Source: Trichosphaerium sp. ATCC 40318 (lineage: Eukaryota > Discosea > Flabellinia > Trichosidae). From it: a stretch of 42,762 nt of DNA. Below, piece by piece: positions 10,101-19,203 of this stretch. The position numbers and the translations under genes were made by a program. Position 1 is the first letter of the stretch; the number at the start of each line of letters is the position of its first letter. The notes beneath the pieces are model-generated. The model was not told where the DNA came from. It searched no databases and saw nothing but the letters and a program-made list of their open reading frames with translations. The stretch lies in NCBI GenBank assembly GCA_038496445.1, contig JALMLS010000457.1:1-42762 (forward strand), in the 5' to 3' direction.

Positions 10101-12560
10101 GTTGGAGTGGGAGCAGTACTTGCACAGAAGATTCATGGAAAAGAAACAGTCATCTCATATTTCAGCAAAAGTTTGAATACAGCACAACGCAACTACTCCA
10201 CCACAGCCAAAGAATGTCTGGCAGTAATCATGGCTGCAGAACGCTACCGTCCATACATTGCAAGTAATGAAGTTATTTTTGTTACCGACCATGAATCGTT
10301 GAAATGGTTATTGACAACCAAACACGTCCGTCAAAAGTTTGCACGATGGGTCTTCGCTTTGCAAGAATACACATTCACAATTGAACAACGGGCTGGTAGA
10401 CTACATGGCAATGCAGACGCTCTATCAAGACCACCTTTTACAAAAGGAGTGTCGATCAAACCCTTCAGTGGATTCAGTACTGAACGCCTACGAGTGTGTC
10501 AAAATCATGATGAATTTTGCAGAAATATAATAAATTACATACGCACTAAACACCTGCCACTTGACCAAACAGCTGCACGAAACGTGGTTGCACTGGCCAG
10601 GTTTATGTGGATAAATGACGAGGGCATATTGAATCACATCTGGTTACCCTCAGTACCAAAAGTTAAGCAATCAGTCTCCCAGGTGGTTGTACCTCAAACA
10701 CTTATAATTGAAGTACTCAAAAGCCACCATGACGAAAATGGTCACTTAGGTTTTTACAAAACCTTCAACTCAATTCGTAGTAAATACTACTGGCCAGGGT
10801 ATTACAGACAAGTTAAAGACTACATCGATAGTTGCAAGTTATGTCAAACCAAAAAGATCCGTCGGGGCAAACAACCTGGCAAGTTGATGCCAATGGTTGC
10901 CAGTTTTCCATGGCAACGCATGGCAATTGACATTGTTGGACCTTTGAAGCGTACACGCCTTGGAAATACAAATATTGTGGTATTTTGTGATTATTTCACA
11001 AAATGGGTTGAAGCATTTGCTATTCGCAACCCAACCACTGAGGTAATTGCAAAACTATTGTTCGACAGAGTCATTGCGCGTTTTGGTTATCCGGAACAAC
11101 TATTAACTGATAGAGGGTCACAATTCATGAGCTCACTCATGAAAGACCTACTCCAATTGTTTAAAATTCGCAAATTATCAACCAGTTCATATCATCCTCA
11201 GACTGATGGTCAAGTTGAACGTTTTAACCATACTCTAGCTGAAATGCTGGGTATATTCTGTGATCAAGAGTTTCAGACTGACTGGGATGAATACCTTCCA
11301 CAATGTTTACAAGCATACCGAACCACCCACCATGTTGCAACTGGTGAAACACCATTCTTTTTAATGTTTGGTCGACATCCACGTAGACCAATTGATTTAC
11401 AAGTTATTCCTGAAACACCCACCTCAGTAACATTGTACAAATCACGTATGATGGAAGCCCTCCACAAAGCGCATAAGATAGCACGAAACCGTATGTTAGA
11501 TGCAGCAACCAAAGCACAAGCGTACCGAAATTCACGCACCTCAAGTACTATCTTTAGAGTGGGAGACAAGGTTTTAATGTGGCAATACACACCGACACCA
11601 GGATTGACAAAGAAATTACAACACAGATGGAGAGGTCCATACGTAATAGTCAAGAAGGTGAATGATAATGCATACATGCTTAACTTCAAAAGCAATACGA
11701 GAATGCATAATGTAGTAAGCATCAAATTCCTTAAAAAGTATAATGACAGAGATCCACTACCACAAAGCTCACGCTACCCTCCAACGACCACAAAAGTAAA
11801 GCCTAAAGAAATGGTATTAAGAAAAGCTACATCGAATGATGACTCGGATTCAGATGAGGAAATAGAGGAGGAAGACCACGACAATAACAACGAAACCCAA
11901 ATCAATGATGCACCAGAACAACAAATTGATCCACCAGCGGATCATGATGAAGCACATGACGCACAGATAGAACCGCCAAGTAGTGACACAGAATCAAACA
12001 CAGACGAAAGCAACAATGACTCAAAAGATGAAGAATCAAGTGTTACCGGCTCAGAAGATACCAGCAGAGAGGAAGACGACGATGACGGAAATGATGACAC
12101 AGACTGGAGACAATTTAAATTAAATAAAGCACCAATCATTTCAGTCAAACCATCAGATGAAACTAAACAAAAGAAGAAACAGAAACCACAAGGGACAATA
12201 GAATTGACTGATGAAAACATTGAAGACGCATTCTATCCAGAACAACCACCTACACCTCCAAAAAGAATACGAAGATCACCACGAACAGCTGGAGAAGCGA
12301 AAGTGCAAGATGTCTTTTTACTACAGCTAAAAGACATTCACTTAAAGATGATTTCAACATACAGCAATGACGCAACCAAATTCCGTACTGCATTAAAAAC
12401 GATAATTGATGGTTACGTTGCTAACACGAATCAACGAACGCGTCTAAATAAGGAAATAAATACAGCCGCAAACAAACAAGCACTAATGACAATCGTGAAA
12501 CGCTGGATGACGGCATCCTCCGACTCAATAAAGATTCGGAAGAGTCTATCCACTAAATAG
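7170..12560 (+). CDS. Gypsy 1 Gag-Pol polyprotein (1,796 aa)
   Basis: A single frame without a gag/pol frameshift. Gag is followed by one CCHC zinc knuckle (CYSCGQPGHIARRC, from residue 248) in an Arg/Asn/Gln-rich stretch, then an acidic Tyr/Asp stretch. The aspartic protease has DSGA at about 388. Reverse transcriptase carries YIDD at 825-828, but LDQPSGYW in place of the usual LDLxSGYW. RNase H has TDAS at about 973. Integrase has an HHCC zinc finger followed by D1254, D1314 and E1350, giving the D,D-35-E spacing. A GPY/F-type module follows (WRGPYVIVKKV). No chromodomain is evident; instead there is an acidic tail and then a basic helical C-terminal stretch from about residue 1690. The start ATG follows the purine-rich leader. 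Nothing is broken. Confidence 0.96.
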   Translation: MLEELNNIDDAIEAYTPAFKARVQAVENGNPAVDAANNPIFVPPKYPTVPKGAIKPFSGDFVVDKISIDDWLDKLKSISEFSDWEERQYEIVLRNFIIGQALETVKPADGSGISTVSHAIIIKALLERYGRKANAVLKKHEFNILKMELGEDVSIFMGRFNNAAREARMTDPVALRDAFCIKLVPAELAQYVLLQRPPTVQKASEIAMFHISVMKAMVKPAPVPAPIPITDPAPIQVVQRNNQRPIQCYSCGQPGHIARRCPNRGYNRNHPNGYQRYRPNQRRGQFDNYRARPNNFRRNQRFQGQSFNRNNRRQGQYIRMITNDGEDQYYDDEVYDDERGYDDYDDEGYDYQVNMIKSANNADKAAVLTTMTTFRNENVTLTKETIVDSGAVRSIFPFKMLKSMKVTELEPTKATLRGASHEPLKVMGTVTFQIKIGRSKHCWIRFIVVEDFDQPLIGMDTILAMKITIDAPNYRLIFNNDPATSTKCIQSLPKGTNVALVVTHSVVLEPRSYTFVPVRVRQPQASGVMLIEAGERFKDMSGTAVERAVVMVQGGKTGIRVANFSNEPTGVIKGLILAKGNWMDNDRINAIRSTELREAQSILKDLKDAKTFSSDMATIQDMFDLSNSSLNDEQKLLLTSFLAKYKHLFIKNTKRPPKSKMPAHNIETGSARPIKSQPYRVSPSEADYLWKRINTMLEDGIIRESNSPWSFPVVIAPKSDGTLRFCVDYRKLNGVTKKDSYPIPRVEEALDSVAGAIYFTTLDQPSGYWHIEVAEQDKQKTAFTTKFGLFEFNRMPFGLVNAPATFQRYMEVLLNGLTWKYALVYIDDIIIFTKTFEQHLLALALIFKRFDKYSHSLNAKKCSFCVPEVKYLGHVVTRNGVKPDKNKIAAIIDMTKPTNVKDLRSFLGIVNYYRSFIPAYTEMVHELYELLKNDVPFNWTAKHDKSVSQIKQALTNTPILGYPNFNEPFILYTDASNVGVGAVLAQKIHGKETVISYFSKSLNTAQRNYSTTAKECLAVIMAAERYRPYIASNEVIFVTDHESLKWLLTTKHVRQKFARWVFALQEYTFTIEQRAGRLHGNADALSRPPFTKGVSIKPFSGFSTERLRVCQNHDEFCRNIINYIRTKHLPLDQTAARNVVALARFMWINDEGILNHIWLPSVPKVKQSVSQVVVPQTLIIEVLKSHHDENGHLGFYKTFNSIRSKYYWPGYYRQVKDYIDSCKLCQTKKIRRGKQPGKLMPMVASFPWQRMAIDIVGPLKRTRLGNTNIVVFCDYFTKWVEAFAIRNPTTEVIAKLLFDRVIARFGYPEQLLTDRGSQFMSSLMKDLLQLFKIRKLSTSSYHPQTDGQVERFNHTLAEMLGIFCDQEFQTDWDEYLPQCLQAYRTTHHVATGETPFFLMFGRHPRRPIDLQVIPETPTSVTLYKSRMMEALHKAHKIARNRMLDAATKAQAYRNSRTSSTIFRVGDKVLMWQYTPTPGLTKKLQHRWRGPYVIVKKVNDNAYMLNFKSNTRMHNVVSIKFLKKYNDRDPLPQSSRYPPTTTKVKPKEMVLRKATSNDDSDSDEEIEEEDHDNNNETQINDAPEQQIDPPADHDEAHDAQIEPPSSDTESNTDESNNDSKDEESSVTGSEDTSREEDDDDGNDDTDWRQFKLNKAPIISVKPSDETKQKKKQKPQGTIELTDENIEDAFYPEQPPTPPKRIRRSPRTAGEAKVQDVFLLQLKDIHLKMISTYSNDATKFRTALKTIIDGYVANTNQRTRLNKEINTAANKQALMTIVKRWMTASSDSIKIRKSLSTK

Positions 12561-12689
12561 GATAGAGAAATATCCTAACAAACAACGTATCCAAAAAGGA
12601 TACACTCTTTTAGTATAGATACTCAAACAAGAAAAAAGGAAAAGAAGTCTATTTATTTAATCCACAAAATTAAAATTAATTTACAGAGT

Positions 12690-12762
12690 TTTTGTGCACG
12701 TGGGCCGCAAAAGCCGCAAATTCACTTGGGCCGCAAGGGCCGCAAGATATAGGGCCTTAATG
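12690..12762 (+). repeat. GCCGCAA repeat cluster between the two gypsy 1 frames
   Basis: GGGCCGCAA-like units occur four times (GGGCCGCAAAAGCCGCAA, then GGGCCGCAAGGGCCGCAA), preceded by a CACGTG. This is a G+C-rich island in AT-rich DNA between gag-pol and the accessory frame. The function is unknown; it could be an RNA structure or a promoter for the second frame. Confidence 0.7.
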
Positions 12763-12813
12763 ATGTGATCACCATGTTAAGGTTCATTAAACTTGCTTAT
12801 ACCACTTATAAAC

Positions 12814-13545
12814 ATGGAACAAATGCATCAAGTAGAGATTGAAGGAATCACCAATAAACTGGCAGGAACAAAAAGCCATGAAATCATTCCGGAAGATCAC
12901 ACACCTGGTCATCTTACGCACGCAACTACAACCCGTCTACACGAAGTCCTCCAGAATATGATTCAAGACCTCGAATTGGGCCGTAGAGAAGCAGAAGCGA
13001 TTTCAGCTTTCATTTCGACAGCACCACGTCTATTGGAGATAGTACAGTCCCTACAATCCCGTCAAACTAGCCTTCTACGCCGCCAGTACCTGATAAGTAG
13101 AATGAGGGAACAACTACCTCAAAACCAACCAGATCAGCTCCAAAATGACCCAATGGACGTCAGTGAACAGCTAGCAGACCCCCTGACTGTATATTATGGT
13201 GATGATGAAATACAAGTGGATCAAACGTACCCGGACCACTCTCATTACCAGTTTGATGAAGATGGTCGCCTATTGGACACATCTATCAACAATGATAAGG
13301 TGTCTCAAGTACCTTGCCTTACCATGTCTTGCTACGACGAACCTGATGAACCTAAAGAACCAGAAAACGAGAATCCAGCACTCCCAGAACCATTGGAGAT
13401 GGAACACGATGATGGGACCATCAGCATCGATTTTGCAAAGGCGTATGAAACTGAACAGCTCTCTCCTAAGTATGAATTAATCAAGTCCTCTGATGAAGAA
13501 GATGTTACACCATACGATGACGATTATTTCTGTGCATTGGATTAG
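12814..13545 (+). CDS. Accessory open frame of gypsy 1, unknown function (243 aa)
   Basis: This frame follows gag-pol in the place where env sits in errantiviruses, but the protein has no signal peptide and no membrane segment. The first half is polar and helix-prone (TTRLHEVLQNMIQDLELGRREAEAISAF and a following Leu/Arg/Gln region that could form a coiled coil). The second half is strongly acidic (DEPDEPKEPENENP; SSDEEDVTPYDDDYF). I chose the ATG at 12814; an in-frame TTG lies slightly upstream. It ends just before the polypurine tract. I do not recognise a family. Confidence 0.7.
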   Translation: MEQMHQVEIEGITNKLAGTKSHEIIPEDHTPGHLTHATTTRLHEVLQNMIQDLELGRREAEAISAFISTAPRLLEIVQSLQSRQTSLLRRQYLISRMREQLPQNQPDQLQNDPMDVSEQLADPLTVYYGDDEIQVDQTYPDHSHYQFDEDGRLLDTSINNDKVSQVPCLTMSCYDEPDEPKEPENENPALPEPLEMEHDDGTISIDFAKAYETEQLSPKYELIKSSDEEDVTPYDDDYFCALD

Positions 13546-13554
13546 CTTCAAGCT

Positions 13555-13567
13555 AAACAGGGAGGAA
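13555..13567 (+). other. Polypurine tract of gypsy 1
   Basis: AAACAGGGAGGAA lies directly against the 3' LTR, the expected primer site for plus-strand DNA synthesis. Confidence 0.8.
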
Positions 13568-13712
13568 TGTTATGAACGTGTTTCATGTAAATACTATTCA
13601 ACAAATAGTATTTCAGAGAAACGCATCCCACAATAAATAAAATATATATGTACCTTTTGTAACTCCTGTAAATCTAAATAAATACGCTTTGACTTTATTC
13701 TGCAGCATAACA
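13568..13712 (+). repeat. 3' LTR of gypsy 1 (145 bp)
   Basis: Identical to the 5' LTR at 6824-6968. It is followed by the second copy of the duplication, TATCT, at 13713-13717. Confidence 0.95.
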
Positions 13713-14082
13713 TATCTGCTAATCCCTAACAGAATCTGTAACAAACTCGAAGAGTTTTTTTTTCATCAAAGGAACTCTGTCAATATAAACAGGAACTTAC
13801 ACCCAGAAGCTCTAATAATATAACGCCACTTTTTAAATCTTCTACCAAATCTTTTATGGCAACATTTTCACCTAGCTCGCTCATGTGGGTATTACACCAT
13901 CCTTTGAAAGCCTAAAAAAATTAGATTAGATAACACGTGCGTAGCCACTGGCGATAACAAAAAAGATAACCGCCGTTTAGGAACTGTAAAACTAGAAAGC
14001 CAAAACTCTGTAATAACGCGTTTTAAAGACTACTTACATTCTTTTGGGATCGTATCCAACCACTTTGATCTTTTTGAGACAT
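13713..14082 (-). CDS. Filamin 5' exons (start of CH1), separated from the body by a gypsy insertion
   Basis: Exon 1 (14038-14082) begins with ATG at 14082 and encodes a short leader ending GWIRSQKN. Exon 2 (13801-13911) encodes AFKGWCNTHM, the classic start of a filamin/alpha-actinin-type CH1 domain, followed by IKDLVEDLKSGVILLELLG. Both introns are phase 0, with GTAAG donors and TTTTAG or GTTAG acceptors. Exon 3 starts at 13725 (GLAD...) and is cut after 13 bp by the retrotransposon; it resumes at 6818 with KPLPKYCKKP. Removing the element and one copy of the TSD restores an uninterrupted 78-nt exon. Taken with 301-6823, the encoded actin-binding domain would be complete, about 236 residues, so the lesion is a single recent insertion and not general decay. 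Confidence 0.9.
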
Positions 14083-14184
14083 GTTTGGGTGTAAAAAAAA
14101 ACTGCTGGTGCTCGTAAAGTGGCACTTTGTTGAAATGAAGAAACAGGAAAAAATGTGATTTCGAGCCAGAAAAAAGGAACTAGT
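14083..14184 (-). other. Filamin 5' leader left between the start codon and the LINE
   Basis: About 100 bp between the filamin ATG and the LINE target duplication hold only the probable 5' untranslated region, with several T-runs on the coding strand. The native promoter must lie beyond the LINE, in the region that begins at 28694. Confidence 0.5.
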
Positions 14185-14202
14185 AGACACGTGCTGGAGC
14201 CT
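14185..14202. repeat. LINE target-site duplication, 3' copy (18 bp)
   Basis: AGACACGTGCTGGAGCCT is found here and again, perfectly, at 28676-28693. The LINE's A-tail (12 T on the + strand, 14202-14213) sits directly against it, as target-primed reverse transcription predicts. Confidence 0.93.
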
Positions 14203-14291
14203 TTTTTTTTTTTCAAACAAGAGGCGAGCGCCGTAGCCCTCACTTTATTCATAATAATAATTACAAGATAATTACATCGAAAAAAATCACC

Positions 14292-14358
14292 ATCCCAGCT
14301 TGCCCGATCAGGCTCCGAAATTTGTTCTCACAAATTTTGGAGGGCCACGTGCCAGCGT
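14292..14358 (-). repeat. LINE 3' UTR repeat unit, distal copy
   Basis: A 67-bp unit is repeated with one mismatch at 14485-14551. Each unit contains the inverted pair CGAAATTTGT / ACAAATTTTGG, which can fold into a hairpin, and a CACGTG. Tandem 3' UTR hairpins could be the reverse-transcriptase recognition site. Confidence 0.85.
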
Positions 14359-14484
14359 AGTACAATAAATGATTGAATAATAAGAAAATAAAAGGAATAT
14401 AGTGCTATTAAAAGAACAAATAAATTTTTGTAAAATTAAAGCATAAAATAAAAAGAAAAGAGAAAAGAACCAATAACTAGACTC

Positions 14485-14551
14485 ATCCCAGCTTGCCCAA
14501 TCAGGCTCCGAAATTTGTTCTCACAAATTTTGGAGGGCCACGTGCCAGCGT
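14485..14551 (-). repeat. LINE 3' UTR repeat unit, proximal copy
   Basis: Same unit as 14292-14358, lying 13 bp after the ORF2 stop. The spacing between units is 193 bp, so the 3' UTR looks like a partial tandem duplication. Confidence 0.85.
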
Positions 14552-14563
14552 CATGTAAATTAA

Positions 14564-16590
14564 TTAATTGTAATCGTCTTCCCATTCAATAAATCCAATT
14601 CGTTTAACTTGTTTTGATTTACGCTTTTTGAGTGAAGGAGCCAAATGCTTGGATAGAATAACGGTACCATCTCTGTTAAAACCATCTATACCATGACCAA
14701 TAGCAAATGCAGGAGTATTGCGCTGTCTACGCTTAAAGAGCCACTCCTCTGAACCCACAGTACCATAATCCAAGGAAACTTGAGAACCATCCAATCTTCT
14801 AACTATAGATACAGCAGTGACATTATCAAACCACGATGGTTTATCAAAAGATTCACGATCTATGGTCAAAGAAAGCCACTTGTAAAATCTAAGGCGTAAC
14901 GTTTGAGCAGACATCCACTTGTACTTCGGGACATTATGTTTCACATCATTCCTTATAATCCACGTAAAAGCCATAATAGCACCTAAACAAAACAAAGTAG
15001 CAGGTTTTTTACATTTGATTAAATTTTGCTCTGTCAAAGCAGGTACGTTAAATTCTTCTATGAGATCTGACAGTACATCTCTAATACTAGCAACAACTTC
15101 CCAACCGTAGAATAGCTCCTCATGTTTTTCTGGAGGCATAGCGTCTTTGACATGAGTCACAGGCATCACCCTCATTATCACTCTCCATATAACATCTCTG
15201 ACATAATTCGCTGATTTAAGTTCTAACAATGCAGGCAAACAGGTACACTGATCTTTGATAGCAAACCACGAACGCTTCCAACGTGGAACTGATTGAATGA
15301 GCTTGATTTTCATCACGTGTTTAAGCTTTCTAGGTTTAGCTTTGAGACTAACGTTTAAGGAACACCACACATCTCTGCACTTTTTACCTAAATCTGTACC
15401 AGCAAACCATACTTCCGAATAAAGAGTACCTTTGATCAAGTGCCTTTCCCACAATGTCGCTTTAAACCCAGTAGCTATCTGCGCTATAGAAAAAAGTTGT
15501 AAACCACCATTTTTGTAGCACTGATTCATGTGAGTCCAAGGGACACGTGATTTATGAATGCTGTGATTGTAAACGTATGAACTTTCCCAAAGAAACCAAT
15601 TAATAATTGAATGATACCTAGGAACAAGGTGAACAGGAAAATCAAGTGCTCTAGCACAATAAATCAACTTAGCTTGAGCGTAGCTCCTTATAACGCTAAT
15701 CTTTTGACGTATTGTAGAGCACATGGGTTTCCATTTCATCAAACAAGCTTCAATTTTCTCAATCGCTGATTCCCAATCATAACCCAATCCATCATCATCC
15801 AACCGAAGACCCAAGTACTTAATCCATGTGCCATTGTCAAACATTTTGTTTTCGTCTTTGTTACCTACAATATTCGCTTGAAAACACTTTGAACTGTTAA
15901 CAGAAAGACCAGTAGCAAGCTTATATTTGTCTAAATACTTGTTAAGATAAACAATATCGTTTTTAGAGCTGGCATTCAGAATGAGATCGTCAGCAAAGAA
16001 TAAATTCTTTACACAGACATTGCCAGGAAGTGTAACACCAGCAATTTTTGATACTTTGTTGATGAAAGAGTTGAGAGGTTCTACTATTAGAGCAAACAAA
16101 TAAGGGCTGATAGGATTGCCTTGACCTGTACCACGTTTTGTTGTAAAAGAGCCTTCACTGATGCTGTTGTTAATACGCACTTTAACATCAAGGCGCAGAG
16201 CATGTACAATTGCCTCAGCAAACTCAGACTTGTACCCAATAAATTTTAATATACGGATCAATGCCAAATGACTACAAGAGTCAAAAGCCTTTCTGAAATC
16301 ATATGCAATAAGACTCAGCCACTTTAATTCTTTTTTACAAAAACTAATAACTTCTAGAGTTGTTATGAGATTGTCAACAATATCTCGCCCTGGTATGAAT
16401 CCATTTTGCGATTCCAAAATGTATTTTTGCATGAATGGAGTCATACGGTTGTAAAATACTTTCATAAATATTTTATAGTCAACGTTTGCTAAAGTAATTG
16501 GACGGTAGTTACTCAAATCAGAAGCGTCTCCTTTTTTAAAGATAGGTACAATGATTCCCTTACACAGACGCTCATCAACCTCACCCAGGT
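14564..16590 (-). CDS. LINE ORF2, reverse transcriptase and C-terminal part
   Basis: The frame enters at about 16590 (DERLCKGIIVPIFKKGDAS) and runs to the stop at 14564. Visible RT blocks are NYRPITLANVDYKIF, QNGFIPGRDIVDNL, AYDFRKAFDS, GTGQGNPISPYLFAL, the catalytic FADDLIL and KYLGLRLDDDG. The C-terminal 350 residues are Trp-rich, with the arrangement common after LINE reverse transcriptases. This enzyme copies the element RNA at a nicked target. The piece has no internal stop over 650 codons. Its start is an insertion boundary, not a real initiation codon; the ATG at 16516 is internal. Confidence 0.93.
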
Positions 16591-18555
16591 CTGAAAATTA
16601 TCATGGTATAATACCATATTTTATGGTATAATCACCTTTTATGGTACAAGCTCAGTATAATCCATAATTATACCATATAATTATACCATAAAATATGGTA
16701 TAATACCATGTTTTTTGGACAAATGGTATAACAGCCATTATACCATGTTTATACCATATCTCAATTTATAGAATATAATTATACCATAAAACATGGTACT
16801 ATACCATGGTATTATACTGCATTTTAAAGTATATTATACCATGCATTATACCATATAATTATACCATAAAACATGGTACTATACCATGGTATTATACTGC
16901 ATTTTAAGGTATATTATACCATGCATTATACCATATAATTATACCATAAAACACAGTATTATACCACGGTATTATACTGTATTTTACAGTATTGTATACC
17001 ATGCATTATACCATATAATTATACCATAAAATGTGGTATTATACCGTGGTATTATACTGTATAAGTATAAGTTAGTCAAAGCTCACTTGGTCTGCACTTG
17101 ATTTAATAGCATATGGACCTACGCAAATGCCATACCACACAATGCTTTGACAGTAGCTGTTATTGAACATAATTGGCATATAAATGTGTGAAAAACAGTT
17201 TTAAGAGAGAAATCTGGTAACACGCCCCAATTACGGGCGTTTTAGGGATAAATTGGCCAACTTTCTCTGATTAATGGTATTTGAGGAAGAAACCACTCTG
17301 CGTACCCCATGTTAGAACGCTACAGTGGTAGACACACCAAAAACGCGTTTAGCGCTCGAAAAATGCCCATTCGCAAAAAACCTCCAATTGGAGGTTTTTT
17401 TCTCCGGCTCTCATTTTTTTCTCCCCTCCATAGGCATTTTTACACTCAATCAATGCCATACAGCCTCATTTACCAAATCAGGAGCAAAATTATTTATTTT
17501 TTTTTGACATTCTTGATATATGCCCCAATGTGTGTTAAACCGCGCAATTAGTGTTATAAGGCAAAGTTGTTTCAGAGCCTACCCATTTTTCGAGTTTTTT
17601 GGTTTTTTTTGGATTTTTTTGGATTTTTTTGGTTTTTTTCCTACTAAACGCCCGCATTTGCCGGAACAGATAGCATTTAGGCTCTGCACCCATGCGTTGA
17701 CCTTACGAGTGATATTATAAATTAATTGGCTAAGCCAGGGCATAAAACTAAGTCTTGACCAGTTTATCGCCCGCACAACACAAGGTACGCTAGAAAGTAG
17801 TTGTTTTAAAGCTGTTTGCCATAGGTTTTACAGGCTTAATAGGTGATATAAAAAAAACAAAACGTGTTAGCCGCCCAACCAGGTACTATTCCGCTAGAAC
17901 TCGTTTCCGATGAGGTTGGTAGCTATTTTCATTTCTTTGTTTTAGTCTTGGTTTGGCTTCACTGTGCAGGTCATTTGTTACTCTCAGTGCTGCCATCACA
18001 ACAAAACAACAATTTTTGTATGACTATTTATTTTGTGTACAAGAAACCAAGCCGGCGCTAACTCTTCTTTTAGGTTTCATGCTATATCCATTCAATGCAC
18101 TTACAGCAAGTACGATCTGTTTTTTTAAGGTTATTTGATCACTGCAAAAAAGGACATGGGCAAAACTAAAGGTCACGGATGTAAACAAAAAAAAGATGTA
18201 TTAATAAATGTGTTTTTATTTTTAGAACAGTTTTTACACGGTATAATACACCTGGTTTTGTGGTATAATCTACCAAGTTTTAAGGTATAATATACCAGGC
18301 TTTATGGTATTATACTGTGTTTTATACCATGTTTTATGGTAGAATTATACCATATAATGCATTTTTTCAGGTGAAAAAATATGGTATAAATTCGCACTTT
18401 CTACTGTATATTTATGGTATAATTTGGCTGTTTCATGGTATAAATCCTTTGATTTATGGTATATTATACTGGAATTTGTGGTATAAAATTGGAATCAATG
18501 GTATAATTATACCACAAATTCATGGTATCTACCATAAAAACAGCTCGAGAATTTT
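16591..18555. mobile_element. Foldback-like element rich in TGGTATAATTATACCA palindromes, inside LINE ORF2
   Basis: About 1.95 kb split the LINE frame between ...LENGRS and DLGEVDERLC.... Both ends consist of dozens of copies of the short palindromic word ATGGTATAAT/ATTATACCAT. The left arm (16600-17065) includes an 80-bp tandem unit with copies starting at 16775, 16855, 16935 and 17015. The right arm is 18235-18540. The middle (17066-18234) is unique, with T-rich runs and no convincing gene. CAGGTCTGAAAATT at the left and the inverse of CAGGTCTAAAATT at the right form an imperfect terminal inverted repeat. Foldback elements have this plan. Exact ends and duplication are not resolved. Confidence 0.7.
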
Positions 18556-19203
18556 AGACCTGCCATTTTCAAGGAACAGATTGAATAGGTTAGCCAATAT
18601 AGGAGCAAAAGTACCGCTCAATGATTTGTACAAGCACGCTGTTAAACCATCAGGCCCAGGAGCCTTGTTAATTGGGAGTTTCGCTATAACCTTAGTAACT
18701 TCCTTGACAGTAATTTTTTTGTTAAGCTTATCCACAAACTTGTTATCACACGGAATGTCCCATTTGTTAATAAACGATTCAAGTACCTTTTCTTCAATCT
18801 CCACCTCATCGTATAATTTACTGTAAAAGTTAACACCTGTGACAAGCATTTTACGAATATCAGAAGAACAATCACCATTGCCAGTTTGTAGTTCCTTAAT
18901 GTTTAATCCCGCTTTCTTGCCTTTAAGCATTTTTGTAAGAAAAGCACTTGGAACTTCCTCAAACATAGCTTTTGTTGATGCCGCTAGATTATTAAGATGT
19001 TGGTTTTTTTCCTCACAAAGAAATTGATATGTTAAGAACTCCTCTTGTGTAATATCAGTACCACTTGCTAGTTGAGAAGCAATAAGTTCACGAGCTGTAA
19101 TTTTGTTTTTTAATTCATCCTTTTGCGCTTCCTTTAAGATGTTGATCATCGCCTGTTTAGCAAAAAAGTAGTCGTCAACAGAGCAACCAAAATCAGTAGT
19201 AAA
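18556..19203 (-). CDS. LINE ORF2, linker between endonuclease and reverse transcriptase
   Basis: The frame enters after the insertion at about 19203 (TDFGCSVDDYFFAKQAMINIL) and runs to the next insertion near 18555. It carries the conserved pre-RT block ITVKEVTKVIAKLPINKAPGPDG, where KAPGPDG is diagnostic of LINE reverse transcriptases, then LFNLFLENGRS. It continues directly into 16590 once the foldback-like element is removed. Confidence 0.88.

Larger units (their letters stand above)
6824..13712 (+). mobile_element. Complete Ty3/gypsy LTR retrotransposon (gypsy 1) inside filamin CH1 exon 3
   Basis: This is a 6,889-bp element with two LTRs of 145 bp that I find identical base for base, flanked by TATCT duplications. 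In order it holds the 5' LTR, a primer-binding site, a purine-rich leader, a single gag-pol frame of 1,796 codons, a spacer with repeated GCCGCAA motifs, an accessory open frame of 243 codons, a polypurine tract and the 3' LTR. All catalytic motifs are intact, and the LTR identity means insertion was very recent, so it is probably still competent. It runs opposite to the filamin gene it interrupts. Confidence 0.96.

Noticed and set aside
7238-12220. Antisense frames within gypsy 1
   Set aside because: They overlap the intact gag-pol frame and have no domain of their own.
12814-13545. env gene of gypsy 1
   Set aside because: No signal peptide, transmembrane helix or Cys pattern expected of an envelope protein.
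16775-17061. CRISPR-like array (regular 80-bp period)
   Set aside because: The units are contiguous palindromic repeats with no variable spacers, in a eukaryotic genome.
17309-18138. Several short frames in the centre of the palindrome-rich element
   Set aside because: All are short, overlapping and of simple composition; no transposase motif is present.
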